Assembly (NCBI GenBank): GCA_026993355.1
Contig: JALWTX010000008.1
Span: 1 to 64,000, forward strand
Length of the DNA stretch: 64,000 bases
Reading direction: 5' to 3'
Source of the DNA: Flavobacteriales bacterium
GTDB taxonomy: Bacteria > Bacteroidota > Bacteroidia > Flavobacteriales > Flavobacteriaceae
Part shown: piece by piece, positions 15,592 through 24,766 of the stretch
How the letters are laid out: each line of letters starts with the position of its first letter
How positions within the stretch are numbered: position 1 is the first letter of the stretch
The notes under the pieces: generated by a model
The model's database searches: none
The model's input: only the letters and a program-made list of their open reading frames with translations
What the model was told of the DNA's origin: nothing
Position numbers and translations under genes: made by a program

Positions 15592-16533
15592 TTAAGATTT
15601 TATGAGATAATTTATTTTTCTAGGGCTTATTTGAATATCAAATGTGTTTACCGGTTTTTTGGTAATAACCGGCTGCCAAACATCTTGACCGGGACGAAAG
15701 TTCACTATAACTTCAAAATCTTGCGGCTGAATTTCTGTCATATGGTCTTTAAAAAATTTATATTTTAACTTAATTTTTTTAGGAATCAATAAAATCTCTA
15801 AATCTTTGGGTTTCCCTATTATTTTAAGGGGTAACATTATTTCCTCTTCAATTATTTCTGCCACCGGGAGATGATATGAAATTTTATTTGTACTGTATTT
15901 TAGTCCTTTTATGGGTTGTAGTGTCAGGGTCATATTTATATCATGATCGATGTTTTTGAAACGGTACAATTTGGTTTTAACCTGTTTCATGGTATCCAAG
16001 ATATTCCTATCTCCATAAATCCAAATACTATCGGGGCTAAATTCTGCCGGTTTAGTATTTTTATAGCCATTTTTAAAGTTGATTACCACTTGTGGTTGCA
16101 CAGCCACATGTTTCCGGTTGATGCGGTGTATTTTAAATAAAACTTTTTTGGGAGTTATCTCTTCAATTTGACTGTTGTTACCCAATAAAAATTTAATCTT
16201 ATTACGATACTTAGCCGGGCTCCATTGTTTTTTGGTGAGTAATCCCTGTTTGGAAATATCTATTTTCAAAACAGGTTTTTCAATTTTATTTTTTATAATT
16301 TGATAACCCGTTGTTTTAATGGTAACCAGAATTGTGTCATTGGGCAAAAAATCTTTGTAATATTCGGAAGGCAAGTGTTCATAATTAACTGGTAGTTTAA
16401 ATACGTAACGGTATTTTTTAGCCAATTGAGCGGCTATCCATAACAAACCGGAGATAAAGAAAAAAAATATAAAAGTTCTTATCTTATTGTTTTTCATTAA
16501 AAAATTAAGAATAAGATTAAATCTGTTGTTCAT
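15592..16533 (-). CDS. YbbR-like (CdaR-type) membrane-anchored protein
   Basis: 313 residues from the ATG at 16533, chosen because the upstream in-frame ATG at 16605 lies beyond the promoter and inside the divergent gene. A second ATG at 16497 is possible. One N-terminal membrane segment (FIFFFFISGLLWIAAQL) is followed by repeated YbbR-type beta modules: YRYVFKLPVNYEHLP, KVLFKIHRINRKHVAVQP, PDSIWIYGDRNILDTMKQV, MLPLKIIGKP. YbbR proteins in Firmicutes regulate a diadenylate cyclase; here no cyclase gene is adjacent, and the role is unknown. Confidence 0.75.
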   Translation of the reverse strand: MNNRFNLILNFLMKNNKIRTFIFFFFISGLLWIAAQLAKKYRYVFKLPVNYEHLPSEYYKDFLPNDTILVTIKTTGYQIIKNKIEKPVLKIDISKQGLLTKKQWSPAKYRNKIKFLLGNNSQIEEITPKKVLFKIHRINRKHVAVQPQVVINFKNGYKNTKPAEFSPDSIWIYGDRNILDTMKQVKTKLYRFKNIDHDINMTLTLQPIKGLKYSTNKISYHLPVAEIIEEEIMLPLKIIGKPKDLEILLIPKKIKLKYKFFKDHMTEIQPQDFEVIVNFRPGQDVWQPVITKKPVNTFDIQISPRKINYLIKS

Positions 16534-16557
16534 CTCAGAAATTTTATAAAATACAAG

Positions 16558-16573
16558 TATCTTTGCAAAGATA
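16558..16573. promoter_or_regulatory. back-to-back divergent -7 elements forming a perfect palindrome
   Basis: TATCTTTGCAAAGATA. The left half is a plus-strand -7 box for the LysE gene (ATG at 16591). The right half, read on the minus strand, is the same box for YbbR-coaE (ATG at 16533). No clear -33 box is present for either direction. Confidence 0.65.
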
Positions 16574-16590
16574 TTGAAAAAAGAAGTGGT

Positions 16591-17208
16591 ATGGGCTACG
16601 CGCATTTATTTGTGTTAATATTTGGCATACATTTAATGGCTGTTATGAGTCCGGGGCCCGATTTCGTCATGGTTTTGCGCAATGCGCTTCAATATAACCG
16701 TAAAACAGCTGTATTTACCGCTTTAGGTATAGGTTTTGGCATTGCCGTACATATTTTTTATTCTTTGGCGGGGATCGCTTATCTTCTGCAAAAAAATGCG
16801 GCTGTTTTTCAAATGATTAAAATTGCCGGCGCTTCATACATTATTTATATGGGTGTAAAAACGCTTAAAGCTTCTCCCATCCAAATCAATATCGAGACAA
16901 ATAATAAACCCAAATTAAGTCCATGGCAAGCCTTTAAAGTCGGTTTTGTTACAAATGTACTCAATCCCAAAGCCTCTTTATTTTTTCTGAGTCTATTTAG
17001 CATGCTGATACCGCCCGATTTACCATGGACCGTATTACTGGGTATAAGTATGATGCTTATCTCCGTTACTTTTTTATGGTTCGCATTGGTGTCTGTTTTG
17101 TTTACACATCCTAAAATAGTCCGGTATTATGAAAAATACGAACCTTATATTTTAAAAACCTTTGGGGCTATTCTAATTTTTTTAGGATTGGCTATTTTAT
17201 TTGAATAA
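16591..17208 (+). CDS. LysE/RhtB family amino-acid exporter
   Basis: 205 residues, an integral inner-membrane protein with about six membrane segments. The family signature GIHLMAVMSPGPDFVMVLRN lies in the first helix, and TNVLNPKASLFFLSLFSMLIP in the middle. The C-terminal helix is FGAILIFLGLAILFE. It probably exports an amino acid such as homoserine, threonine or lysine; specificity cannot be told. The next gene begins 13 bases later. Confidence 0.9.
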   Translation: MGYAHLFVLIFGIHLMAVMSPGPDFVMVLRNALQYNRKTAVFTALGIGFGIAVHIFYSLAGIAYLLQKNAAVFQMIKIAGASYIIYMGVKTLKASPIQINIETNNKPKLSPWQAFKVGFVTNVLNPKASLFFLSLFSMLIPPDLPWTVLLGISMMLISVTFLWFALVSVLFTHPKIVRYYEKYEPYILKTFGAILIFLGLAILFE

Positions 17209-17221
17209 AAAATACATATTT

Positions 17222-19255
17222 ATGAAATTAAATCCTTTATTAGCAGATTTTAATACTTACTTGGGCACCGTTCCATTTTCAACTATTCATCCCGGACATT
17301 TTAAGCCGGCTGTTGAAAAGTTGATGAAACAAACCAAAGACGAAATCAGGCAGATTGCAGAAAATCCAAATACGCCTACTTTTCAAAATACCATTGAGGC
17401 CTTGGCCTATTCGGGGTTGAAATTATCACAAATTCAAAATATTTTACTCAATATTAATTCGGCCGAAACAAATGAAGAATGGCAAAAAACGACCGAAGAA
17501 ATATTGCCTATTTTAAATAATTTTTACAATGAAGTTAAGCAAAACAAAGTGCTATTTGATCGGATTTCAAAAGTTTATGACGAGGTAAATAAATCTGAGT
17601 TAAATGACGAACAGAGAACACTTTTGGAACAAATCTATAAAAGTTTTGTTAGAAATGGGGCTTTACTTAATGATGAAGATAAAGACATACTTAAGCAAAT
17701 TGATGCCGATTTGACCCGCTTAAAATTGACCTTCAACAAAAATGTTTTAAAAGAAACAAATGATTATACGTTAAAAATAACCCATCAGGACGATCTTAAA
17801 GGATTGCCTTCATCTCATGTTGAAACGGCCAAAAAATTAGCTGATGAAAAGGGCGAAGAAGGCTGGATGTTTACCTTGCATGCACCATCGTACATTCCCT
17901 TTATGAAATACATAAAAAACCGGGCCTTAAGACGTAAAATGTCTTTGGCTTATGGGGCGCGGGCTTTTAAGAATAATACGTACAATAATGAAAAAATTGT
18001 TTTGGAAATAGCCAAATTAAGACATCAAAGGGCTGCTCTGCTGGGTTATTCATCACACGCACATTATGTCTTGGAAGAACGTATGGCGCAGACACCGGAT
18101 AAGGTTTTAACCTTTTTGGATACCTTATATGCTTATGCTTATCCCAACGCAAAAAAAGAAATAGAGAAATTGGCTGAATTGGCCAGAAAAGATGGTATTG
18201 ACCAGCTCGAAAAATGGGATATTGCTTATTATATGAATCTTTTGAAAGAAAAGGAACTCAACTTGGATGAGGAAAAGTTAAAAGCTTATTTTCCTTTAGA
18301 AAAAGTCATCAAAGGCGTTTTTGATATCGCACAAAAATTGTATGGTTTACAATTTAAAAAAACAGACAAAATTGAGACCTATCATCCGGAGGTCCATGCT
18401 TATGAAGTTTATGACGAAAACAATCATTTTAAAGCGGTATTTTATGCCGATTTTTTTCCACGCCCCGGCAAAAGGCAGGGTGCTTGGATGACTGCTTTTA
18501 AGGAGCAATGGCAAAAAGACGGGAACGATTCAAGGCCTCATATCGCTATTGTGACTAATTTTAGCAGGCCAACACAAGACAAGCCCAGCCTGCTCACTTT
18601 TAATGAGGTAACAACGCTTTTTCATGAATTTGGCCATGCACTGCACGGCATGTTGGCACAAACTGCTTATCCGGGCTTATCCGGCACCAATGTATATTGG
18701 GATTTTGTCGAATTACCTTCACAAATTATGGAAAACTGGGCATACGAACCCGAAGCTTTAAGTTTGTTTGCCAAACATTATTTGACAGATGAACCGCTAC
18801 CTCCCGAAGCATTAGAAAGCTTGAAAAAATCTTTGCAATTCATGGAAGGTTACGCTACTACCAGACAATTGAGTTTTGGTTACTTAGATATGGGTTGGCA
18901 TCATTTGTTTAATCCGGAACAGCCTGTTAGTGTATCAGAATATGAACAAAAACAAATGGCCAAAACACAATTGGTGCCTTATCATCCGGAAAATAATATG
19001 AGTGTTTCATTCAGTCATATTTTTCCGGGAGGATATGCAGCCGGTTATTACGCTTATAAATGGGCAGAGGTATTGGATGCCGATGCCTTTGCGCTTTTTA
19101 AAGAAACGGGAATTTTTAACAAGGATACAGCCGGTAAATTTAAAACACTGTTGTCATCTGGTGGCACCAAACATCCCATGACCTTGTATAAAGCATTTAG
19201 AGGGCGCGAACCCCAAGTGGAGGCACTTTTGAAAAGGGCAGGTTTATTGCATTAA
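17222..19255 (+). CDS. M3 family zinc metallopeptidase (oligopeptidase A / dipeptidyl carboxypeptidase type)
   Basis: 677 residues from the ATG at 17222; a TTG at 17201 overlaps the LysE stop and is not preferred. HEFGH within TLFHEFGHALHGML is the zinc motif, and YWDFVELPSQIMENW supplies the downstream Glu. The final HIFPGGYAAGYYAYKWAEVLDADAF is typical for M3. No signal peptide is seen, so it is cytoplasmic and probably recycles short peptides. Bacteroidota members are often named Dcp; whether it acts as a dipeptidyl carboxypeptidase or an endo-oligopeptidase is not resolved. Confidence 0.93.
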   Translation: MKLNPLLADFNTYLGTVPFSTIHPGHFKPAVEKLMKQTKDEIRQIAENPNTPTFQNTIEALAYSGLKLSQIQNILLNINSAETNEEWQKTTEEILPILNNFYNEVKQNKVLFDRISKVYDEVNKSELNDEQRTLLEQIYKSFVRNGALLNDEDKDILKQIDADLTRLKLTFNKNVLKETNDYTLKITHQDDLKGLPSSHVETAKKLADEKGEEGWMFTLHAPSYIPFMKYIKNRALRRKMSLAYGARAFKNNTYNNEKIVLEIAKLRHQRAALLGYSSHAHYVLEERMAQTPDKVLTFLDTLYAYAYPNAKKEIEKLAELARKDGIDQLEKWDIAYYMNLLKEKELNLDEEKLKAYFPLEKVIKGVFDIAQKLYGLQFKKTDKIETYHPEVHAYEVYDENNHFKAVFYADFFPRPGKRQGAWMTAFKEQWQKDGNDSRPHIAIVTNFSRPTQDKPSLLTFNEVTTLFHEFGHALHGMLAQTAYPGLSGTNVYWDFVELPSQIMENWAYEPEALSLFAKHYLTDEPLPPEALESLKKSLQFMEGYATTRQLSFGYLDMGWHHLFNPEQPVSVSEYEQKQMAKTQLVPYHPENNMSVSFSHIFPGGYAAGYYAYKWAEVLDADAFALFKETGIFNKDTAGKFKTLLSSGGTKHPMTLYKAFRGREPQVEALLKRAGLLH

Positions 19256-19288
19256 CTGACTGCATACGAAGGATTGATTTTTTTCGTT

Positions 19289-19296
19289 TATATTTG
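19289..19296 (+). promoter_or_regulatory. -7 element of porZ-recO
   Basis: TATATTTG, 19 bases before the porZ ATG at 19316. No -33 box at usual spacing. Confidence 0.5.
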
Positions 19297-19315
19297 AGTA
19301 CTTAAACTATTTAAA

Positions 19316-21556
19316 ATGCTGTCAAAATCACTACTTATAATTTTCAGCTTTGCCTTAAATTTTTCTGTTTTGGGGCAGAAAAATAAGGCATGGCTAGATT
19401 TATTTTCTTATTTCAAAGTTGAACATCTACAAATAAATGATAAAAAATTGTATGCCCAGTCCGAAAATGCTTTTTTTGTCTATGATTTTTCGACGGGTGA
19501 AATTGAAAAAATATCGAGTGTTAATGGCTTAACAGGGGGAGCTGTGAGTAATTTTTATTACGATGAGAGTTTAAAAAAATTATGGGTTTTTCATCAAGGT
19601 GGTTTGATAGAAATAATGGATGAACAACAAAAAGTTTTTAGATCGCCCGAATTGGCCTATAATACTTTCATTCCCCAACAAAATAAAATTGTTCATCAGG
19701 TATTTGAAAAAGATGACCTGCTGTATATGGCTACCGGATATGGTATTTCGATTTATAATTTGGCAGACAATGAATTTGGCGATACCTACTATATTTTAAA
19801 CACACAAACACCGGTTAACGTGAATGCTGTGGTCATTTTTCAAAATAAAATTTATGCTGCAACCGCACAAGGACTTTATCAGGCAGACCTCTCCGCAAAC
19901 TTGATAGATCCTTCAGTTTGGCAACAAAAAGCGGGGGGAGCTTGGCAATTTTTAACTGTTTTTAAGGGAAAATTACTGGGTGTAAAAAATAAGGATGTTT
20001 ATCAAATATTGCCCCAATCTATCCAACAGAAATTACATTTTAATACCCCTGTTACAAATTTTAAAGCGGGACATTATCTCAATGTTTGTTTTCCACAATC
20101 TGTCAAACTCATTGATGAAAATTTCTTGTCCTTTGCAGATTATAATATGACTAATCTGCCGAACGAACAATTTAACGAAGCCATAGATGACGGACAAAAT
20201 TTATATATTGCGACCAATGAACATGGATTAATAAATTATAATTTGTCTGCTTCAATCACCTCTTTTGTTCATCCTGATAGTCCTTTGAGCAACCATGTTT
20301 TTGCGGTTGACGCGCGTGCCAATGTTTTATGGATGGCTTATGGCGATCATTTTGAATTTAATCCTTATCCTATTTACAAGCAGGGTTTAAGTTCTTATCA
20401 ATCCGGACATTGGGTCAATATTCCTTATGAGGCTTTTCAAGTCAGTGATGTGAGTTTTGTCAAAATAAATCCGGCTGATCCGTCAATCGTTTATTTTTCA
20501 TCCCCAAAAAATGGGTTAATAAGGGTTAAAAATAACCAAATCGATAAAATTTTTAACCAACATAACAGTCCGCTTACTATGTTTGCAAATGATGGCGTCC
20601 GGGTTTTTGCCATGGATTTTGACACTGAAAATAATTTATGGGTCAGTCATGTCGTGTCACCTGCATTGGCAAAATTAAAACCGGATGATACTTGGGAGAC
20701 CGTAGATTTATCCGGCATTTTATCTGGGTTTAATGTCTATCATGGCACGGGTGCTGTATTGACGGATCAAGAGGGGCGAGTTTATATGGCAACGGAGTAT
20801 TTCGGCCTTTTGGGTTATGATCCGCAAACGCAAGCCAAAGTATATCTGACCAATGGCTTGCAAACAACGGCATATCCGCACATACAAACCATGGATTTGG
20901 ATAAAGACGATGTTTTGTGGGTAGGAAATAGGGAAGGCTTGCGAATATTGCCTCAGCCTGAAAAAATTTTTACCCAGCCTGATTTGGAATTTAAGCCCAT
21001 AAAAATTGTTTATGAAGATGCGGTTCAACTTTTAATGGAAGGCCAAAATATTACCAAAATAAAAGTGGATGGGGCTAACAATAAATGGATCGCCACATTA
21101 GGTAGTGGGGTTTATTATTTTAATGAAGATGGCACCAAAACAATTTATCATTTTACCAAACAAAATTCTCCATTGCCTTCCAATGATGTTTATGATGTGG
21201 CTGTTGACGGCACGCAAGGGACTGTTTATTTTGCAACACTAAACGGCTTAACAGCTTTTAAAGGTTTAGCAACGGATGATGCCGGTAATTTGGACGATGT
21301 CTATGCCTTCCCCAATCCGGTAAATATGAAAAAACATACATTCGTTACCATCCGCGGCTTAATGGAAGGGGTTGATGTTAAGATTGTTGATGTAGCCGGA
21401 AATTTAGTGTTTGAACGCGTTGCCAAGGGCGGAAGCCTGCAATGGGATTTAATGGCATTTGGTCGTTATAAGGTTGCAAGTGGCGTGTATATCGCACTGA
21501 TAACCAACGAAGATGGGACAAAAACACAAACAACCAAAATTTTAGTTGTTCAATAA
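19316..21556 (+). CDS. porZ: type IX secretion attachment-complex protein PorZ
   Basis: 746 residues. Signal peptide 1-20 (ending SVLGQ), then KAWLDLFSYFKVEHLQINDKKLYAQSENAFFVYD, the characteristic PorZ opening. Many short propeller blades follow (LWVFHQGGLIEI, IYAATAQGLYQADL, NLWVSHV, LWVGNREGLRIL, KWIATLGSGVYYF). The C-terminus is a T9SS sorting-domain-like sandwich (VDVKIVDVAGNLVFE...YIALITNEDGTKTQTTKILVVQ). In Porphyromonas, PorZ is a surface component of the PorU-PorV-PorQ-PorZ complex that attaches cargo to the cell surface. The gene overlaps recO by one base. Confidence 0.88.
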   Translation: MLSKSLLIIFSFALNFSVLGQKNKAWLDLFSYFKVEHLQINDKKLYAQSENAFFVYDFSTGEIEKISSVNGLTGGAVSNFYYDESLKKLWVFHQGGLIEIMDEQQKVFRSPELAYNTFIPQQNKIVHQVFEKDDLLYMATGYGISIYNLADNEFGDTYYILNTQTPVNVNAVVIFQNKIYAATAQGLYQADLSANLIDPSVWQQKAGGAWQFLTVFKGKLLGVKNKDVYQILPQSIQQKLHFNTPVTNFKAGHYLNVCFPQSVKLIDENFLSFADYNMTNLPNEQFNEAIDDGQNLYIATNEHGLINYNLSASITSFVHPDSPLSNHVFAVDARANVLWMAYGDHFEFNPYPIYKQGLSSYQSGHWVNIPYEAFQVSDVSFVKINPADPSIVYFSSPKNGLIRVKNNQIDKIFNQHNSPLTMFANDGVRVFAMDFDTENNLWVSHVVSPALAKLKPDDTWETVDLSGILSGFNVYHGTGAVLTDQEGRVYMATEYFGLLGYDPQTQAKVYLTNGLQTTAYPHIQTMDLDKDDVLWVGNREGLRILPQPEKIFTQPDLEFKPIKIVYEDAVQLLMEGQNITKIKVDGANNKWIATLGSGVYYFNEDGTKTIYHFTKQNSPLPSNDVYDVAVDGTQGTVYFATLNGLTAFKGLATDDAGNLDDVYAFPNPVNMKKHTFVTIRGLMEGVDVKIVDVAGNLVFERVAKGGSLQWDLMAFGRYKVASGVYIALITNEDGTKTQTTKILVVQ

Positions 21557-22272
21557 TGCTAATACGTTCAGAAGCACTTGTTTTGGCGGTTATTTCATAT
21601 AATGATTCCGATGCTATAGTTAAAACTTATACAGCCGAAACAGGTTTTGCCGCTTTTTATATAAAAGGGTTTTTCAAAGGGAAAAAAGCCCGGCAAAAAA
21701 AAGCCATTTTTCAACCTAATGCTTTAATTGAAATCCAATTTGCATATAAAAATAAAGATGGATTATCTTATGTAAAAGAGGCCGGATTAATCTACCACTA
21801 TAAACATTTAAATTATGATTTTGATAAATTAAATGTATCCACTTTTTTAAGAGAAGTACTTTTGGAAAGTCTTAAAAATGAACAAGCTGATACAGATTTG
21901 TTTCAATTTATCAAGCAAAAATTTATCGCATTAGACCAACAAAAATTTGAGGCGAATTTCCATCTTTTTTTTCTCGTTGAGTTAATGCAGAAATTAGGCT
22001 TTTCACCAGATTTAGGGACTAAAGGCCGCTTTTTTGATTTAATGAATGGGCAATTTATAGACAATTTACCGTTAGGACCTTATTTAAATGAAGAAGAAGC
22101 TGCATTGTTTAAATATGTTTTAGGTATGGTTTTTGCTTCAAAACAAGACATGAAATTAGCCCAAGGACAACGCAAAACGGTATTAGATAGTTTAATGAAA
22201 TATTATGCACAACATATTGCACAATTTAAAATACCTAAATCTTTGGCCGTCTTTAATCAACTTTATGAATAA
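21556..22272 (+). CDS. recO: DNA repair protein RecO
   Basis: 238 residues. The N-terminal OB-fold opens MLIRSEALVLAVISYNDSDAIVKTYTAETGFAAFYIKG, diagnostic for RecO, with KARQKKAIFQPNALIEIQF. A helical C-terminal domain follows (FHLFFLVELMQKLGFSPDL, where many homologs have a zinc site; cysteines are absent here). RecO anneals DNA and works with RecF and RecR to load RecA; recF is also in the window. Start and porZ stop overlap as TAATG, which implies coupling. Confidence 0.92.
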   Translation: MLIRSEALVLAVISYNDSDAIVKTYTAETGFAAFYIKGFFKGKKARQKKAIFQPNALIEIQFAYKNKDGLSYVKEAGLIYHYKHLNYDFDKLNVSTFLREVLLESLKNEQADTDLFQFIKQKFIALDQQKFEANFHLFFLVELMQKLGFSPDLGTKGRFFDLMNGQFIDNLPLGPYLNEEEAALFKYVLGMVFASKQDMKLAQGQRKTVLDSLMKYYAQHIAQFKIPKSLAVFNQLYE

Positions 22273-22277
22273 TTCTA

Positions 22278-22285
22278 TAACTTTG
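22278..22285 (+). promoter_or_regulatory. -7 element of the heme-type TonB receptor gene
   Basis: TAACTTTG, 17 bases before the ATG at 22303. Confidence 0.45.
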
Positions 22286-22302
22286 CCTTAACTCAACTAA
22301 TT

Positions 22303-24753
22303 ATGAAAAGAAAATATCTTTTTTGTATTTCCTTTTATTTTTTTCTCTACGTCATGAATGCGCAAGACATTGTGGTAGTAGATATGGAAAACAGTTTCCC
22401 TGTTTCTAATGTCACTGTTTTAAGTACGGATAATGTTTATATTTTTCATACCAATGCACAAGGAATTGTTAACATTAGAAACTTTAAGAAAAAGGACACG
22501 CTGATATTTGAACACCCACTTTACGAACCCTATAAAATAACTAAAGCCGAAATTTTAAAAGATAACTATACGGTTGAATTGATAAAAAAATATCAGAAAT
22601 TAGATAATGTAATTTTATCGGTTTCCCGGACTAAAAGTCCAAAAAAATCAATAGCCAAACAAGTTAAAGTTATTGATTACAACGAAACTTTAAAAGTGCA
22701 ACCCGGCACGGCAGCCGATCTGTTATCTTCTGCCGGAAATATTCTGGTTCAGAAAACTCAAGGCGGGTCGGGGAGTCCTGTTATCCGGGGTTTAGAAGCC
22801 AATAGGGTCTTGTTGGTAATGGATGGTATTCGTTTAAACAATGCTATTTCTCGGACAGGTCATTTACATACGGCTGTCAGTATAAATCCTTTGATATTGG
22901 ATAGAACGGAAATAATATATGGTCCTTCGGCTATCTATGGTTCGGATGCTTTAGGAGGTGTTATAAACTTTTATACCAAAACACCGGTTATAAATAACTA
23001 TCACACTTTATCAGGTTCGGCCTTGGCCCGATATGCAACGGCCACTGACGAAACAACTTTTAGTTTTAATACAGATTTGAGTTTTAGAACATGGGCCACG
23101 ACATTGGCCTTTTCTTATAATGATTTTGGCAATATCCGTATGGGGACCAATCGTTTACATGGTTACCCGGCATGGGGAATTGTTGATTATTATTCGACGA
23201 ATACCGAAAATTATTTTGACGCGCAACCCGTGCTTAATACAGATAAAGCAATTCAACCTAATACGGCTTTTCAACAAAAAGATTTTTTTCAAAAAACAGT
23301 TGTTGACTTTGGCGAGGATAATTCATTTATATTTGAAACCCAGTTAAATTTGCTTTCGGATGTCAACCGTTTTGACAAGCTGACTGAATTGAAAAACGGA
23401 AATTTAAAATATGCCGAATGGCGTTATGGGCCGGCCAAGCGTTTGCTTATTTCACCACAATTATGGCTTAATTTTGATAAAAAGTGGTTAAAAAAAGCCA
23501 AAATTATTCTGGCTTATCAAAATTGGGACGAAAGTCGTATCTCACGAAAATTTGGCAGCTTAACCAGAAAATATAAAAAGGAAAATATCAAAGTATTCTC
23601 TTTAAATGCCGATTTTAATACCAAGTTCACGCCTTCCAAAATCTTATCCTATGGGCTTGAAGCAACCTATAACATTGTAAAATCTGACGCCTACAGCAAA
23701 ATTTTACAAGTGCAAGGCCATGAAATAACCGGTTATACAGACGGTCCACCTGTGCCAACCCGTTATCCCGATGGCGGCAGTCATTATTCGAGTTTTGCAG
23801 CCTATGGAAATTATAAATATAACTTGAATAAAAAATCGAGTTTTAATGCAGGTGTCAGGTTTACACAAACTTATGTCAGTGTTATATGGGAAGATAATAC
23901 TTTTATTACCTTACCTTATAATATTAATGAACTGGCAAATTTTGCTTTTACCGGAGATATAAGTTATATTTTTACCCCTAAAAATTGGAAATTTAATTTT
24001 CTGTTATCTTCCGGATTTCGTTCGCCCAATGTGGATGACATTGGCAAAATCAGAGAAAAACACGGCAAAGTAATTGTCCCTAATATTTATTTAGATCCAG
24101 AATATGCTTATAATGGTGAATTAGCGGTTACCCATTTTTTTAATCATCATAAATTCAATTTGTCGTTGGATGGGTATTATTCCTATTTGTATCATTTTAT
24201 AGGCCGGGATAAATTTGAATTGCAACCGGGTCAAACACAAATTTTATACAATGGAGAATTAGCCGATACCTATGCCAATGTCAATCTTGGCGACGCTGAA
24301 ATTTATGGTGGATCCTTAACATTTGACGGCAAGCTAACCCGGCATTGGCAACTTGGTGGTGGGGTTTTTTATACCAAAGGCCGGATGCTTGATCAACAAC
24401 GGCCACTACCTTCTATTCCCCCGCTTTATGGTACCACAAAACTGACTTATAAGTATGTAAATTTGGAAACCGCCCTGCAATATCGTTTTATGATGGACAA
24501 ACCGGTCAGTGAATATGACATAATTGGCGGTGTTGACAATATCGAAGAGTCGCCGGTTGATCCGGTAACCGGAGAATATGCAGGTTTCCCTAAATGGCAA
24601 ATCTTAAATTGGTACGGCACTTATCATCTAAGTAAAAATATATCTATAGATGTGGCAGTTGAAAATATTTTTGACATTCATTATAAAGAATTTGCCTCAG
24701 CTATTAGTGCACCGGGCAGAAATTTCAAAATTCAAATTGTGACGCATTTTTAA
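22303..24753 (+). CDS. TonB-dependent receptor, heme/hemoglobin-type
   Basis: 816 residues. After a signal peptide (ending MNAQ) comes a carboxypeptidase-regulatory-like beta domain (about 21-105). The plug contains LLSSAGNILVQKTQGGSGSPVIRG and EIIYGPSAIYGSDALGGVINFYTK. A 22-strand-type barrel follows, with RSPNVDDIGKIREK and a C-terminal FDIHYKEFASAISAPGRNFKIQI. The plug sequence NRVLLVMDGIRLNNAI with RTGHLHTAV resembles heme/hemoglobin receptors (HmuR-like). The ligand remains inferred. It is 13 bases upstream of fbp. Confidence 0.85.
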   Translation: MKRKYLFCISFYFFLYVMNAQDIVVVDMENSFPVSNVTVLSTDNVYIFHTNAQGIVNIRNFKKKDTLIFEHPLYEPYKITKAEILKDNYTVELIKKYQKLDNVILSVSRTKSPKKSIAKQVKVIDYNETLKVQPGTAADLLSSAGNILVQKTQGGSGSPVIRGLEANRVLLVMDGIRLNNAISRTGHLHTAVSINPLILDRTEIIYGPSAIYGSDALGGVINFYTKTPVINNYHTLSGSALARYATATDETTFSFNTDLSFRTWATTLAFSYNDFGNIRMGTNRLHGYPAWGIVDYYSTNTENYFDAQPVLNTDKAIQPNTAFQQKDFFQKTVVDFGEDNSFIFETQLNLLSDVNRFDKLTELKNGNLKYAEWRYGPAKRLLISPQLWLNFDKKWLKKAKIILAYQNWDESRISRKFGSLTRKYKKENIKVFSLNADFNTKFTPSKILSYGLEATYNIVKSDAYSKILQVQGHEITGYTDGPPVPTRYPDGGSHYSSFAAYGNYKYNLNKKSSFNAGVRFTQTYVSVIWEDNTFITLPYNINELANFAFTGDISYIFTPKNWKFNFLLSSGFRSPNVDDIGKIREKHGKVIVPNIYLDPEYAYNGELAVTHFFNHHKFNLSLDGYYSYLYHFIGRDKFELQPGQTQILYNGELADTYANVNLGDAEIYGGSLTFDGKLTRHWQLGGGVFYTKGRMLDQQRPLPSIPPLYGTTKLTYKYVNLETALQYRFMMDKPVSEYDIIGGVDNIEESPVDPVTGEYAGFPKWQILNWYGTYHLSKNISIDVAVENIFDIHYKEFASAISAPGRNFKIQIVTHF

Positions 24754-24766
24754 CTAATCAAAATAC

